In this document: piece by piece, positions 46,846 to 57,455 of the stretch
How positions within the stretch are numbered: position 1 is the stretch's first letter
How the letters are laid out: each line of letters starts with the position of its first letter
Source of the DNA: Bryoerythrophyllum caledonicum
Lineage: Eukaryota; Streptophyta; Bryopsida; Pottiales; Pottiaceae
Direction: 5' to 3'
NCBI GenBank assembly: GCA_963971425.1
Contig: OZ020519.1
Location: forward strand, 3,922,028 to 3,986,027
DNA: 64,000 bases
Notes under the pieces: model-generated
Seen by the model: only the letters and a program-made list of their open reading frames with translations
What the model was told of the DNA's origin: nothing
Database searches by the model: none
Made by a program: the position numbers and the translations under genes

Positions 46846-47783
46846 ATATGGAATAATTTCTTTTTGTATATACATCTTTTGGCTTTGAAATCTATCTCAT
46901 ATGTTACCAATATAGAGATGATCTTGTGGCCAAAATTTCATTATGTATCAACAAAAACTCAATCCTAGGAAGGGTGTTGAAGTTGGAAGTAGTGGTAAAC
47001 TTTCCCCTTTGTTTGTCACAACAATACATGTTGGTAGACTTGGTATATGTTTTTTGTGTAAATCTTTTGGATTTTGAAATTTTCCACACTTGTATTTGAC
47101 GTGAAGGTGACTTCATACCCAAAATTTCATGGACAAATAAATTTTTTTGAATTCTTGGGAGGGTGTCAAAGTGGGCAGCTGTGAAACTTTTCTCACAACT
47201 AACCCCCATGTTAGTAGATTTTGAATATCTTCTTTTGAATACATTTTTTGGCCTTGAAAATTTTCCCACATGTTATCAACATAAAGGTTACCATGTGTCA
47301 AAAATTTCATGTTGAAATAACAAACCCTCAATCCTAGGGAGGGTGTCAAAGTTGGAAGTAGTAAAATGGTTTTTCCCTTTTTTTCTCACAATTACACATG
47401 TTGGTAGATTTGGGATGTGATTTTTTTGTGCATTTTTTGGACTTGAAAATTTCCACACATGTAATCAACATAAAGGTGTTCTCACTCCAAAAATTCCATG
47501 GGCAAAAAAAATTTCCTCAATCCTTGGGATGGTGTCAAAGTTGGCGGTTGAGAAACTTTTCTCACAGCTACCCCATGGTGGTTAATTTTTAATATCTTTT
47601 GTTTTATAAGTCCTCTGGACTTGAAATGTAGTATGCATGTTTTTAACATAGAGGTGATGTTGTTCTCAAAATTTCAGGGTAAAAGAACAATTTTTCAGCC
47701 CTGTGGAGGGCGTCAAAGTTGGCAGCAGTGTGGGACACCATCCCTGGAATTGCCCAAACGCCAATTTGAATGTCACCCTATTG
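46840..47783 (-). repeat. Right TIR of the Tc1/mariner element
   Basis: Reverse complement of 44110-45054. Its inner edge overlaps the transposase stop codon, so the end of the gene lies at the edge of the repeat. One A/T-run length difference (near 47421) and one substitution (near 47625) are the only differences I found. Confidence 0.9.
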
Positions 47784-48247
47784 TACATTAATGTACTTAT
47801 ATTCTATATTTCAGGAATACCAAATCTTTCCAAAATTTTTAAATCAATAGCATGTCTACCCAAAGTGTCATATACATGACATTGATGAAAGAGATCGCTA
47901 GTGGGATCAAAATATATTAACATCCAATGCATATGCTCTTTGTGATGAAAAAATTGGAGACATGGTTTTAGCAATGGTAGTCTTGGCTTCTTCAAGTTGC
48001 CGTCAAAGCGAGTTTCATGAGGATGAAATCCTCTATGTACTAAAATATCATCATATAATATTTTGAACGCAGCATCCAATATTGAATTAGTTAGCCATCT
48101 GTCTTCTGACATCAAGATTTCTTGGTCTTCCCTTGTCAAAAATAATGGCTCCATCCACCAAATTCCTGTTAATCATGTTTAATTAGACCATACGTCAGTA
48201 CATTATGTTTAATATTTGAAAGATATACAAAACAACATGTATACATA

Positions 48248-49198
48248 TTATGGAAAATTAGATTTATCACATGTTTTACCTTTCTCTTTTTTAATGTTTG
48301 TATGTTTTTCTTCAATGTTTTTTTCTTTTTGAAAGTTGTCTCCAATAATTTGCACTTCTTCATCTATTAAAATTGTCTCTTCTTTATTTGTTGGAATTCC
48401 ACTTAATGCATGAATTAAACTTTGCATTCGTTTATCTTCCCGATCTTCTCTAATAGCCGCAACTTCCTTGTATGCAGCTACAAAAGAATTTAAATAATCA
48501 TCAGACATCTCTGGATTTGTTTTCATTCTATTCCCTCTCCCCTTTTTCTTAGAAAATTTTTGTCCAATAATTCCACGTGTTTGCTTTTGCAACGACAACG
48601 AACTCTCAGAGTTTTCATTTACACCTTCTTTATCTCCAACTTCTCTATCGTCAACATTAATTTCCTCAATTTTTTTTCCTTCTTCTTCTCCTTCTTGTTG
48701 CCCTTCTTCTTCTTCTTCATCTTTTTCCATTTCTTCATTTGGATCCATTATTTTTTTGAATCTCATTGGTGAAGATTGTCCAGTGTCTTTGCCTCCAGGT
48801 ATTCCAATAATTTTAGGATTAGATCCAATAATACCATCCATCCTTAAACAAATCCCAAGAAGATTTCACACCCCCTGTTTGATTCTCCGCACTTCGATCA
48901 GCTACGTCTCTGCGTGACAATGATTTCCATTTTGATTTGCATTGCTCCGCTGTTTTCGACTGACGATCAATGATATTCCTACCTTCATTTACAACTAGAG
49001 AACATTCTTGCCAATGGCGTGTTTTAAAATTTCCCATATTAAGGTTTAAAAATTTATCATTATAATATGTCAAAAGAAGATTGACTTCTTGAGGAGTCCA
49101 TATAGCTATGTAAGTTTTTTGTACTTTTTACGACCCTCTGAAGGGCCTTTTTTGATGCCTTCTTTTGTACTATCATCTTTTGAAGAAGCCATAAGTTA
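48248..49198 (-). pseudogene. Myb/SANT-like protein of the second Harbinger element
   Basis: The gene starts near 49190 with MASSKDDSTKEGIKKGPSEG. After a one-base frame change near 49110 it reads TYIAIWTPQEVNLLLTYYND, KTRHWQECSLVVNEG and AEQCKSKWKSLSRRD, the three-helix trihelix/Myb pattern. A further frame change near 48830 leads into the 48841-48248 frame. That part has a Glu-rich acidic region and a C-terminal block (SDDYLNSFVAAYKEVAAIRE, MQSLIHALSGIP) like the coiled tail of plant trihelix proteins. The protein would guide the transposase to DNA. Confidence 0.7.
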
Positions 49199-49544
49199 TG
49201 ATAATATATAAAATAGGTGGATAAATGGATAATCAATTATAATTGAAATATAATTTCATGTATGTTTTTTATATAGATAAAAAAAATAGAATACTTACAT
49301 TGTTTATATACTTTGAAATAAAAGTAAAATGAAATCTAAAATTAAAATTTCTTTTACATTAAAGTAAAATGAAATCTAAAATTAAAATTAAAATAGTTTT
49401 TCCATAAAAGTAAAATGAAATGTGAAATTAAAACATCTTTTACATAAAAGTTATTGAGGTGTCCATAATCTAAAATCACAATACAATCGTATATTTAATA
49501 TCTCTTAATAAACTAAGAGAAAATCTCTAGAGCCATGAGCTCAA

Positions 49545-50977
49545 TTACAATGTTATAGTGGTGACAATTTCATTTTTTTTAGCTATATTTTTCTTTGCCA
49601 ATTGTCTTTTCAACTTCAAGCTTTCACTTTTGTATTTTTGTAAAAGCCAATTCTCAAATAAGACTCTCCTATTTTGCTTAGCAATATTTTCTGATATTTT
49701 TTCAACCTCTCGAATGAATTTTGAGGATATGGCTTTAGTAGAATTAAGTTCTTTATCAAAGTCATGGCTACCAACATCTCCTTCTTCAATTAAGAAGTTA
49801 TGGAGTATACAACAAGTTGTGACTATTGTTGAAGCATATTCTAATTTAACATTCATATTTTTTAATATTTGAAACTTCATTTTAAGAATTCCAAACGCAT
49901 TTTCAATTTTAACTCTATCAGCTCTCCACTTCCTATCAAATAAATCTTTTTTTGAATCTCCACTTCTAGTAGTATTATAACATTTCATTAATCCTATCCT
50001 TAGAGGATATGCAGAGTCTCCAAGCAAATATGGTTGGATGTTTTTCCCATTTACTTTGTAAACTTGATTATGTGGAAGTTGGTCTGTTTGAAGCATTTTC
50101 CACAATAAAGACGATCGAACGTGGGCAGCATCATGGCAACCTCCAGGTGCTTTTACACAAACATTTAAAAATCGCCGCTTTAATCACAAACACCTTGTAA
50201 TAATATCGAATAAAATTTCAAACGATTAAAATAGTCAGAAGGAATTTGTTGTGTAGTTGATTTTCTAGCCAAGCGGATATGACTTCCGTCAATTGCTCCC
50301 CACATATACGGTATTCCAGTTAAATTTTCAAAACCCATCATAATGTCTTGTAATTCATCACCTTCTGGAATATGGATGTAACGATTATAAAATTGGTTCA
50401 CTAAAACTTGACAAATTTTATGGGTAAACTTGGATGTGGTTGCAGCCGATACACCCAAGTAATTCCCACCAATGTATACAGAGTCACCATATGCCAATCT
50501 ATGCAAAACAATAGCCAAAACTTTATCATTGGGAATTGGGTCCCTCATTGTTGTCTTTTGTTTGGTGATGAATGGAGACAACATTTCGACAAGTTTATAA
50601 AATTGCCTATGAGTCATTCTAAACTCTTTTGTCCAACGGCTATCTAAAAGGTCCCCTCTACGCATCCACTCTTTTGTGCAAATTTCTTCCCATAATACTT
50701 TTTGCCGATAGTCCAACCACATAGTTCTATTTGGAAGATAATATCGTGGTTTTTGAATAGATGAGAATGAAGATAAAAGTAAGAGAAATATGAGCACATG
50801 AAATTCATCATTGTCATCTAAGACTCTTTTTTGTCTTCCTCTCAAATATATGTTAATCAATTGTTTGCAATGTTTCAAATTAGGTGTACTAATTCTTGCC
50901 ATTGCCGCCAATGCTTTAGATTCTAATAAAAATAAATAAAAAACCAATATATTAAGTGAATATAACAAATATAACAT
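49545..50977 (-). pseudogene. PIF/Harbinger transposase, one frameshift
   Basis: The first frame (to 50180) contains RMTHRQFYKLVEMLSPFI, YLGVSAATTSKFTHKIC and GIPYMWGAIDGSHIRLA, with the first catalytic Asp. The frame then shifts by one between 50180 and about 50165 and continues NVCVKAPGGCHDAAHVRSS. The next frame (50105-49545) has YLLGDSAYPLRIGLM (second Asp) and IENAFGILKMKFQI (Glu), then TTCCILHNFLIEEGD. Only this one frame change is evident, so the gene is nearly intact. The likely start is MARISTPN near 50904. Confidence 0.85.
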
Positions 50978-51847
50978 TGCACATTTATAATATTTATATT
51001 GGTCATAGAAGTGAAAAAGTCGATTTTATACTTAATTGCTATTTACTTTATAAAATTATCATTTCAAATTGATTACTTTCAATTTAGACCATTTAATGTT
51101 AAAGTAGAAAACTTTTTCTTTGTATTTTTAATTTTATAAAATTTTAAAAATATGAACTTGATTAAACTTATCATGTTGTAATTGTGTCTTTTTTACTTTA
51201 AGGCAACTTTCAAATTTTCTAGTCGTATTTTTTTAAACTTGCAACTCATAAAGTCAAAATTATAATTGAATTTAAAAAAAAATTGAAATGGAGCTTAAAG
51301 TAATCTTGTCATTGAAAGTAGTAAGTAAGAGTCCCCTCAACCTTACCGCACCCACTTCGTCGCACCCGCACCCACTCTTGCACCCCCCTCCTACTAACTT
51401 GGAGACTAAAAAAAGTAAACCCTCTTGCACCCGCACCCCCTTCAACCCCAAGTGTAAATGACCCTTGAAAACAGAAAAGCAAACATACAAGGATTTTTGG
51501 CACAACTAGGTCGTTCGCAGTCAACATGCATAAATTCTTCCGGTTCGCATAGTTTCAAGAGAAAGATGATATCCAGGTGCAAGCTACACTAAAATTTATG
51601 TTTAGTGTAGTATACACTAAACGCGAACTCATACACCAATTGTTGTGAAGGCATTCAGTGTAGTGACAAAACCATACACTAAATGTCAATTTATACACTA
51701 TTTGTCAATTCTTGTAAAGATTTCAGCATATTTTTTTTCACTTGTGCACAATTAGTGTATCAATAGTAGAAGTACAAAGAAAGGTCCAGCACTCGAGGGC
51801 TGAAAAGGATCCAGAAGTCGAGGGCTGCTAGAGAATCTTCTCAGCTA

Positions 51848-51992
51848 CTTTCAAATGGCCATAACTCATTCATTTTTTACCCGAATTCGGCAAATGAGGA
51901 GTTTTTGGGCATCTACAGAAAATGTAGATGCCAAAAAACACCTCATATGCCTAATTCGGCCAAAAGTTGAATGAGTTATGGCCATTTGAAAG
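51848..51992. repeat. 145-nt hairpin module, copy 1
   Basis: The 25-bp outer arms (51848-51872, 51968-51992) are perfect inverted repeats (TTTCAAATGGCCATAACTCA / its complement). Pairing continues with few mismatches to a loop near 51918-51922. The transcript would form a pre-miRNA-like foldback. Confidence 0.85.
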
Positions 51993-53231
51993 TTGTGACT
52001 GAGGAGAATCATGGATATCTTGGCTGAAAATCAAAGTTTAAGCACATTTGTAATAAAGATTGCATTGTGCTTGCACAAATATATGGTGAAGCTTATATTG
52101 TGACATTTCTATTAACGATTGCATTATCATTTTTATTTACTTGTGGACATTTAGTGCATTGAAAGTAATGTAGGTTTTGAGTACTTTTGGAAATCAACAA
52201 TTTGCAACAAATGTATTGAAAAAAAATCGTACATATGGAGGAAAAGTGAAATTCCAACTTGAAAAAAGAGAAATATTTGGAAGAAAAATATTGGATAAAC
52301 AAGAACTTAGAAATTTTTATTAAAAAAATTACAACTTCAGAAAAGAGAAACATTTGTGACAATGAGAATATAGACAACACGCAATTAAGCAATTTTGCAC
52401 TTAGCATTTTAAAAGTGCACTTCTTGGCAACAAAGGCTGATGCGCGCATAAATGCCAATTTAGCGGACTTTTCAAAAGCTTGTTACCAAATATCACCATA
52501 TGAAAAATAAAAGCTTTTGCACCTTGTAGATGCTAAGTCCTGTTTGAATTTCCTCCAAATATTTAATAGTTTTTAATATTTTCTATTTTTAGAAAGTATT
52601 GACCCACTTAGCCATACTTATTGTGCTTTCAAACATCTTGGACAAGCAATCATTATAGTCTTCTTGTTCAATACAATTCATAGACCTCAAATTACTTACA
52701 TATTAAAAATCCATTCATAAAAGGAAACATACTTTTGCTACACTGTTCTCTGAATGTAGTGTGGATAAGAGTAGTTTGAGTTTCTACACTAATTGAAAAT
52801 TTATATGCAAACCTTAACTGGCACACACTTGGCGTGCTTGAAAAACAAACACAAAAAAGAATATGACATGTATGTGATTGATGGAGATTTGTGTAGATGA
52901 TCCACATCAATAATGAATTTAGAATATATAGAATGAACGGTGAAGTAAGTTCCTAACAAATGATATTGAGAGGGAGTCGAAGGGAACCAAAGGGAACTGA
53001 GTTCTCAATCTTGGGAACTTCATGGAATCTTTTGAGGGCTGTGGGAGGGGTTCGCGAGCGCGGACCTCCGAGAGCGAGCGCTAGGGTTTTGCCCTCGTAG
53101 CTCACCTCGTCAGGCGGCGCTAGGGTTTCTCCTGCCATCAACGACCAATTGATAAGCGCTCTTCGGAACGACTTGCTTATTTCAGAATGGTCCTTCTCGT
53201 TAGAATGTTCTTCCTCTCCAGAACGCAATTC

Positions 53232-53355
53232 ATCCTAGTAGCTCCTCCACTGTCTGCAGCACATCCTGGTAGCTCCTCCACTGTCTGCAGCACATCCTCG
53301 TAGCTCCTCCACTGTCTGCAGCACATCCTGGTAGCTCCTCCACTATCTGCAGCAA
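53232..53355. repeat. 31-bp minisatellite, four copies
   Basis: Units of CATCCTGGTAGCTCCTCCAC and CTGTCTGCAGCA start at 53232, 53263, 53294 and 53325 with single-base differences. Confidence 0.9.
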
Positions 53356-53738
53356 TACTCATGAGCTTCTGTGAAGGATAAAGCGCTCCAAGTGTTCGAG
53401 AGCTTGCATGTGAGACGAGACATCATAGTCGGAGACGAAGCAGGCGGTGTGGTTGTGTTCAGTGCGTTTATCCTTGAAGAGCGATGTGATGCGGAGGTGG
53501 AAGAGCGCGGTTAGGACGACGACAATGAAGAGTAGCAGGCAGCGAGTGCGGACAATATGTCCGCTGAGTTGTAGAGGCACGACAAGATGGACAAGAGCAC
53601 GACCTTAAGCTTCAAACTCTAATTCGTGTCTGGTCTTCCACCTACAACATTGTTGAATCTTCTGTTAGAAGAAGTTGGCTTTCTACGATGGTCAACGTAA
53701 ACATCACAATGGCCGTGATAATACGCGTACATCAATAC

Positions 53739-53828
53739 CATGCCTAGCTCGCTCAAGCCATCCTCACCATGCCCAACTCGCTCAAGCCATCCTACACCAT
53801 GCCCAGCTCGCTCAAGCCATCCTCACCA
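53739..53828. repeat. 30-bp minisatellite, three copies
   Basis: Units opening CATGCCCAGCTCGCTCAAGC start at 53739, 53768 and 53798. Confidence 0.85.
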
Positions 53829-55489
53829 CCTGTACATACCTCGTGACGGCAATTCCCACAAGTAATCACGAACCACTAGGCGGCAGCTCGCATGCACATC
53901 TTTAAAACAGTCTTCATCAATTGGTCGTTGATGGCATGAGAAACCCTAGCGCCACCTGACGAGGTGAGCTACGAGGGCAAAACCCTAGCGCTCGCTCTCG
54001 GAGGTCCGCGCTCGCGAACCCCTCCCACAGCCCTCAAAAGATTCCATGAAGTTCCCAAGATTGAGAACTCAGTTCCCTTCGGTTCCCTTCGATTCCCTCT
54101 CAATATCATTTGTTAGGAACTTACTTCACCGTTCATTCTATATATTCTAAATTCATTTTTGATGTGGATCATCTACACAAATCTCCATCAATCACATACA
54201 TGTCATATTCTTTTTTGTGTTTGTTTTTCAAGCACGCCAAGTGTGTGCCAATTAAGGTTTGCATATAAATTTCCAATTAGTGTAGAAACTCAAACTACTC
54301 TCATCCACACTACATTCAGAGAACGGTGTAGCAAAAGTATGTTTCCTTTTATGAATGGATTTTTAATATGTAAGTAATTTGAGGTCTATGAATTGTATTG
54401 AACAAGAAGACTATAATGATTGCTTGTCCAAGATGTTTGAAAGCACAATAAGTATGGCTAAATGGGTCAATACTTTCTAAAAATAGAAAATATTAAAAAC
54501 TATTAAATATTTGGAGGAAATTCAAACATGACTTAGCATCTACAAGGTGCAAAAGCTTTTATTCTTCATATGGTGAATTTTTTGTAGAATAATAAGGTAT
54601 ATTATAGACAATTCCAATAAAATTTAGATTGATTAATTGCATACAAAATTTTCAAAAGGATGATTGAAATCTTGCCAAAATTTTCATTGTTTTGTGCAAA
54701 ACCCGCCAATTTTAGCTACCACTAGGTGCACTTGGCCAAGTGCATGATTGCTTAATTGCATGTTAGACATGGAAGGAAAGGAAGAGTGTACTCCTAAGAA
54801 AAAAGAAAAAAATGGAAGAAAAATATTGGGGAACATAATAAATTAATACCATATTCATGAAAAGTGCACATAGACATGTGCACTTTTGTTTTACATCAAT
54901 CTACATGCACGAATAATCAGTAAACGTCACCATATAAGCTGCTAAATGTATTCTAATAGAAATTATATGTGCGCTTAGGTACAATTGAAATTTGTAAATC
55001 TAATGTTTATCTAATTTTGATATTATATCATAAGTTCATAATGCACTTATGACATCCTAATATGAAATGCGGATGATTACAAGTTCATAACAAATACTTC
55101 AAATCAAAGTTTAAAGGTCAAAATTGCACTATCTAACTCTTTGACACCATTTTTATAATTTCATAACAAATTCTACAACTCAAAGTTTAAATATGAAAGT
55201 TGAGGGGCTAGTTTAAGCCCAAACCTTCCCCTTCCATTTCAAATTTTCATTTTTTAACACTTTATTTCCAAATTAAAATTTTTATAACAAATTCAAAATA
55301 CCAAATATCAAGGTGTGAGGGGTTAGACTCAAGCCCGACCCTCCTCCCATAAAGTTGCACTATCTATATAAAGCTTCAAAATTTTACTATAATTGATTCT
55401 ACAATAAAGTCCACATGTTTAGAATTTTGACAATTTATGTTCATTAGGCTTTTGTTACATAGAAATTGACATTGAAGTTAAAAATAAAA

Positions 55490-55745
55490 ATATTTAAATA
55501 TTTGTAAAAATGTCACATGCGCATGTGACCTTTTTTTGTACAAGCCAACTATATTTGACTTCATGTGCAAATCATGAGATGTTAATATGTATATTTTGTT
55601 TTATACAAATCTATCATGAAACTTTTTTTGTATGTCTATTTTTGGTTGGTCTCAATTGTATTCATTTGTGACATTCCACAATACTATGTTGATCGTCATT
55701 TGTGTCATTTTCATATGCTATGTGACATTTTCTTAAATAATGTGT
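55490..55745 (+). repeat. Dispersed repeat, copy 1 (second at 59085-59325)
   Basis: Shared blocks include ATTTGACTTCA, CATGAGATGTTAAT, TATTTTTGGTTGGTCTCAA and CTATGTTGATCGTCATTTGT, in the same order and orientation in both copies, about 240 bp. It lies within filler of the composite element here and between MITEs in the other place. Confidence 0.7.
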
Positions 55746-56596
55746 TTTAAGTGATACATTCTAACATGGTACATAATCCTTGTAGAACAACTTGTAAATC
55801 ATAATAAAAGAGTGCAATGTTGGGACGTAGGGGGCCAATCGGGCTCAAGCCTAACCTCCACCATTATATTTCAAAATAATAATTACATGAATTATTATTG
55901 AATTGTAACATTTTGTTATGATTCCTAAAAGAGTGCAATTTTGAAAGAGGGGAGGGGGTCAGGCTTAAGTCTAACTCCTATTAACTCTATATTTCTAAAT
56001 TTACAAATGATTTTTAAAATTTTAAATATTTTGTACCAAAAAGAGAAAATTTGAAAGAGATGTTGGGCTTCAACAAATTGTCTACTTCTAAATTTAATAT
56101 TATGAGGTAGAAAATTTGAGGTGGAATTGTCAAACTTTGACTTTTATACAAAAAAATTCCTATATTATGAATCCATTTTATAAGCCCAAAATTTTTCTCA
56201 ATGTGCACTTTACATGAATATGTTTTAAAAACTTACAAATGGGAGGAAAAAGAAATTGCATCTTAAGGGGAAAAAATTATGGTAGAAGAATATTGGGAAA
56301 TTGTACTAACTTATATATAAAAAGAAAGTAAATTTAGAATATAATCTTTCAATGCAAAAAGTCCAGAGGTGGGCTTTTGCAAATCTCCGGCATATTTCAT
56401 GGTTGCAAATTTGTTTGAATGTTACCAAAAATTTTAGTGTACCATATTTAAACCATATTTCCATGGTTGCAAATTTGTTTGTCAATTTTGGTAAAAATAA
56501 TAAAATTATTTCTTTCACTTGTGCACATTTAGTGTATCAATAGTACAAGTGAAGAAAAAGGTCCAGAAGTCGAGGGCTGTTATAGTATCTCATCAG

Positions 56597-56747
56597 CAAC
56601 TTTCAAATCGCCATAACTCACTCAATTTTTATCCTAATTGGGCATATGAGGTGTTTTTTGGCATCTACAGAAAATTTAGATGCCAAAAAACAACTCACAT
56701 GCCCAATTCGGACAAAATTTGAATGACTTATAGCCATTTGAAAGTTG
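56597..56747. repeat. Hairpin module, copy 2
   Basis: The same palindromic module as 51848-51992, with arms CAACTTTCAAAT (56597) and ATTTGAAAGTTG (to 56747) and the core GGCATCTACAGAAAAT in the loop region. The flanks (CACTTGTGCACA, GTCCAGAAGTCGAGGGCTG) are shared with copy 1. The arms carry more mismatches than copy 1. Confidence 0.8.
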
Positions 56748-56929
56748 CAAATGAGAAGAAGCATGGGCTGGAATGATTGGGGTTTTATTGGGATTTGAGT
56801 GAGGGTTACATTAATGACATTGGCAGCTGACACCAATTGTCAACTTCTTTACAAATAGTGTACTAGGGTAAGTACACTATTTGTACCACTACACTAAACA
56901 TAAATTTTAGTGTAGTTTAGGCTTCATAC

Positions 56930-57455
56930 ACCAATAGAAACTTCGTAGATCGATCCCGGGCGTTGTTTACGGCCTTCATTCACGGATCTGACAAGTTGAG
57001 CACAGTTCCAGATTGCAGTGGATCACCGTCCCAGTCTGTAGGGGATCACCGTTCCAGATTGCAGTCAATCACTCTCATTGACAATATGGTATTAAAGGCA
57101 TGCTCGCTGACTGGTTCTGATAATTTGGCGCAAAGCAGGGAGCCACACCAACTGTCTACGATGTGTGTGCTGGCGGACCACTATCCCAGCATGGCAACTT
57201 TAGCCGGGTGACAATGTCCAGACTACAGTACCCTCTTTCGGCTTTAACCCTTGAAGATCTGAGAAGTCACGTTTGGGTTGCAACATGGTGTTTTCTGTGT
57301 ATTTCATATTCATGGTGAAAGATGATGTATACTAAAGAGTTTTCCTAGAAGTCCAAAATTTTAGAGGGTGATCATCTTGTTTCAGCTAAAAAGACCGGCC
57401 GCATCACCTTTTGAGGATCATGTGTCTTTTTCTAATCACCAAAGTTGGGTGAGAT
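56930..57455. other. GC-richer unique spacer
   Basis: Contains a near-duplicate TTCCAGATTGCAGTSRATCA (about 57005 and 57052). The frame 56963-57211 shows no domain. A lone TTAACCCTTGAAG near 57244 resembles a MITE end. Confidence 0.4.

Larger units (their letters stand above)
44110..47783 (+). mobile_element. Tc1/mariner element with 945-bp terminal inverted repeats
   Basis: The element starts CAATAGGGTGACATTC and ends GAATGTCACCCTATTG, flanked by TA (44108-44109, 47784-47785). The TIRs cover 44110-45054 and 46840-47783; I see one single-base indel and one substitution between them. Only about 1.8 kb of unique sequence lies inside, mainly the transposase. It is inserted in the protease gene of the Harbinger element. 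Confidence 0.9.
43934..48154 (-). pseudogene. ULP1-like (C48) cysteine protease split by a Tc1 insertion
   Basis: C48 proteases cleave SUMO or related ubiquitin-like modifiers. The N-terminal part (48154-47804) has HMHWMLIYFDPTSD, carrying the His-Trp, and HVYDTLGR with the catalytic Asp. The C-terminal part (about 44107-43934) has QQQADLSSCGLYVIALAVDI, the Gln and nucleophile Cys, and runs on to a stop at 43934. Everything between 44110 and 47783 is a transposon. After removing it and one TA, the two halves lie about 50 nt apart but in different frames with a TAG after FGIPEI, so a short intron or an earlier frameshift is needed. It lies inside the Harbinger element and shares its strand, so it looks like a third element-borne gene. 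Confidence 0.7.
43294..51465 (-). mobile_element. PIF/Harbinger element with a nested Tc1 element
   Basis: Inverted termini AGGGTCATTTACACTTGG (43294-43311) and CCAAGTGTAAATGACCCT (51448-51465) are flanked by 3-bp TGA on both sides, the duplication size of Harbinger. A second ATTTACACTTGAGG block lies just inside the left end, and the right end has GTGCGGGTGCAAGAG-type subterminal repeats. Minus-strand genes in order: transposase (50977-49545), Myb/SANT-like protein (49198-48248) and ULP1-like protease (48154 to 43934, split). Without the Tc1 insert the element is about 4.5 kb. Confidence 0.8.
52492..54586. mobile_element. Fold-back element with about 665-bp arms
   Basis: The arms 52492-53153 and 53916-54586 are inverted copies differing by scattered substitutions. 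The inner ends contain a GC-rich block (GCGCTAGGGTTTTGCCCTCG) that looks captured from a gene. The 762-bp middle has two minisatellites. The two 72-73-codon frames (52692-52910 -, 54159-54377 +) are mirror images from the arms, not genes. The minus frame 52953-53228 crosses the GC-rich block and shows no domain. Confidence 0.8.
51579..56917. mobile_element. Composite inverted-repeat element without recognised transposase
   Basis: The outer ends carry CTACACTAAAATTTATGTTT (51580 onward) and its inverted match AAACATAAATTTTAGTGTAG (to 56917). Many TACACTA/TAGTGTA words cluster near both ends, like transposon subterminal repeats. Inside lie two hairpin modules, a large fold-back core (52492-54586) and AT-rich filler with repeats of GGAAGAAAAATATTGG. 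No coding domain was recognised and no clear target duplication was found, so the limits are approximate. Confidence 0.45.

Noticed and set aside
44545-47349. Two pairs of identical proteins on opposite strands
   Set aside because: They arise from the 945-bp TIRs of the Tc1 element; the frames follow the repeats and show no domain.
52692-54377. Two near-identical 72-73-codon frames in inverse orientation
   Set aside because: Mirror images from the fold-back arms; no independent support for coding.
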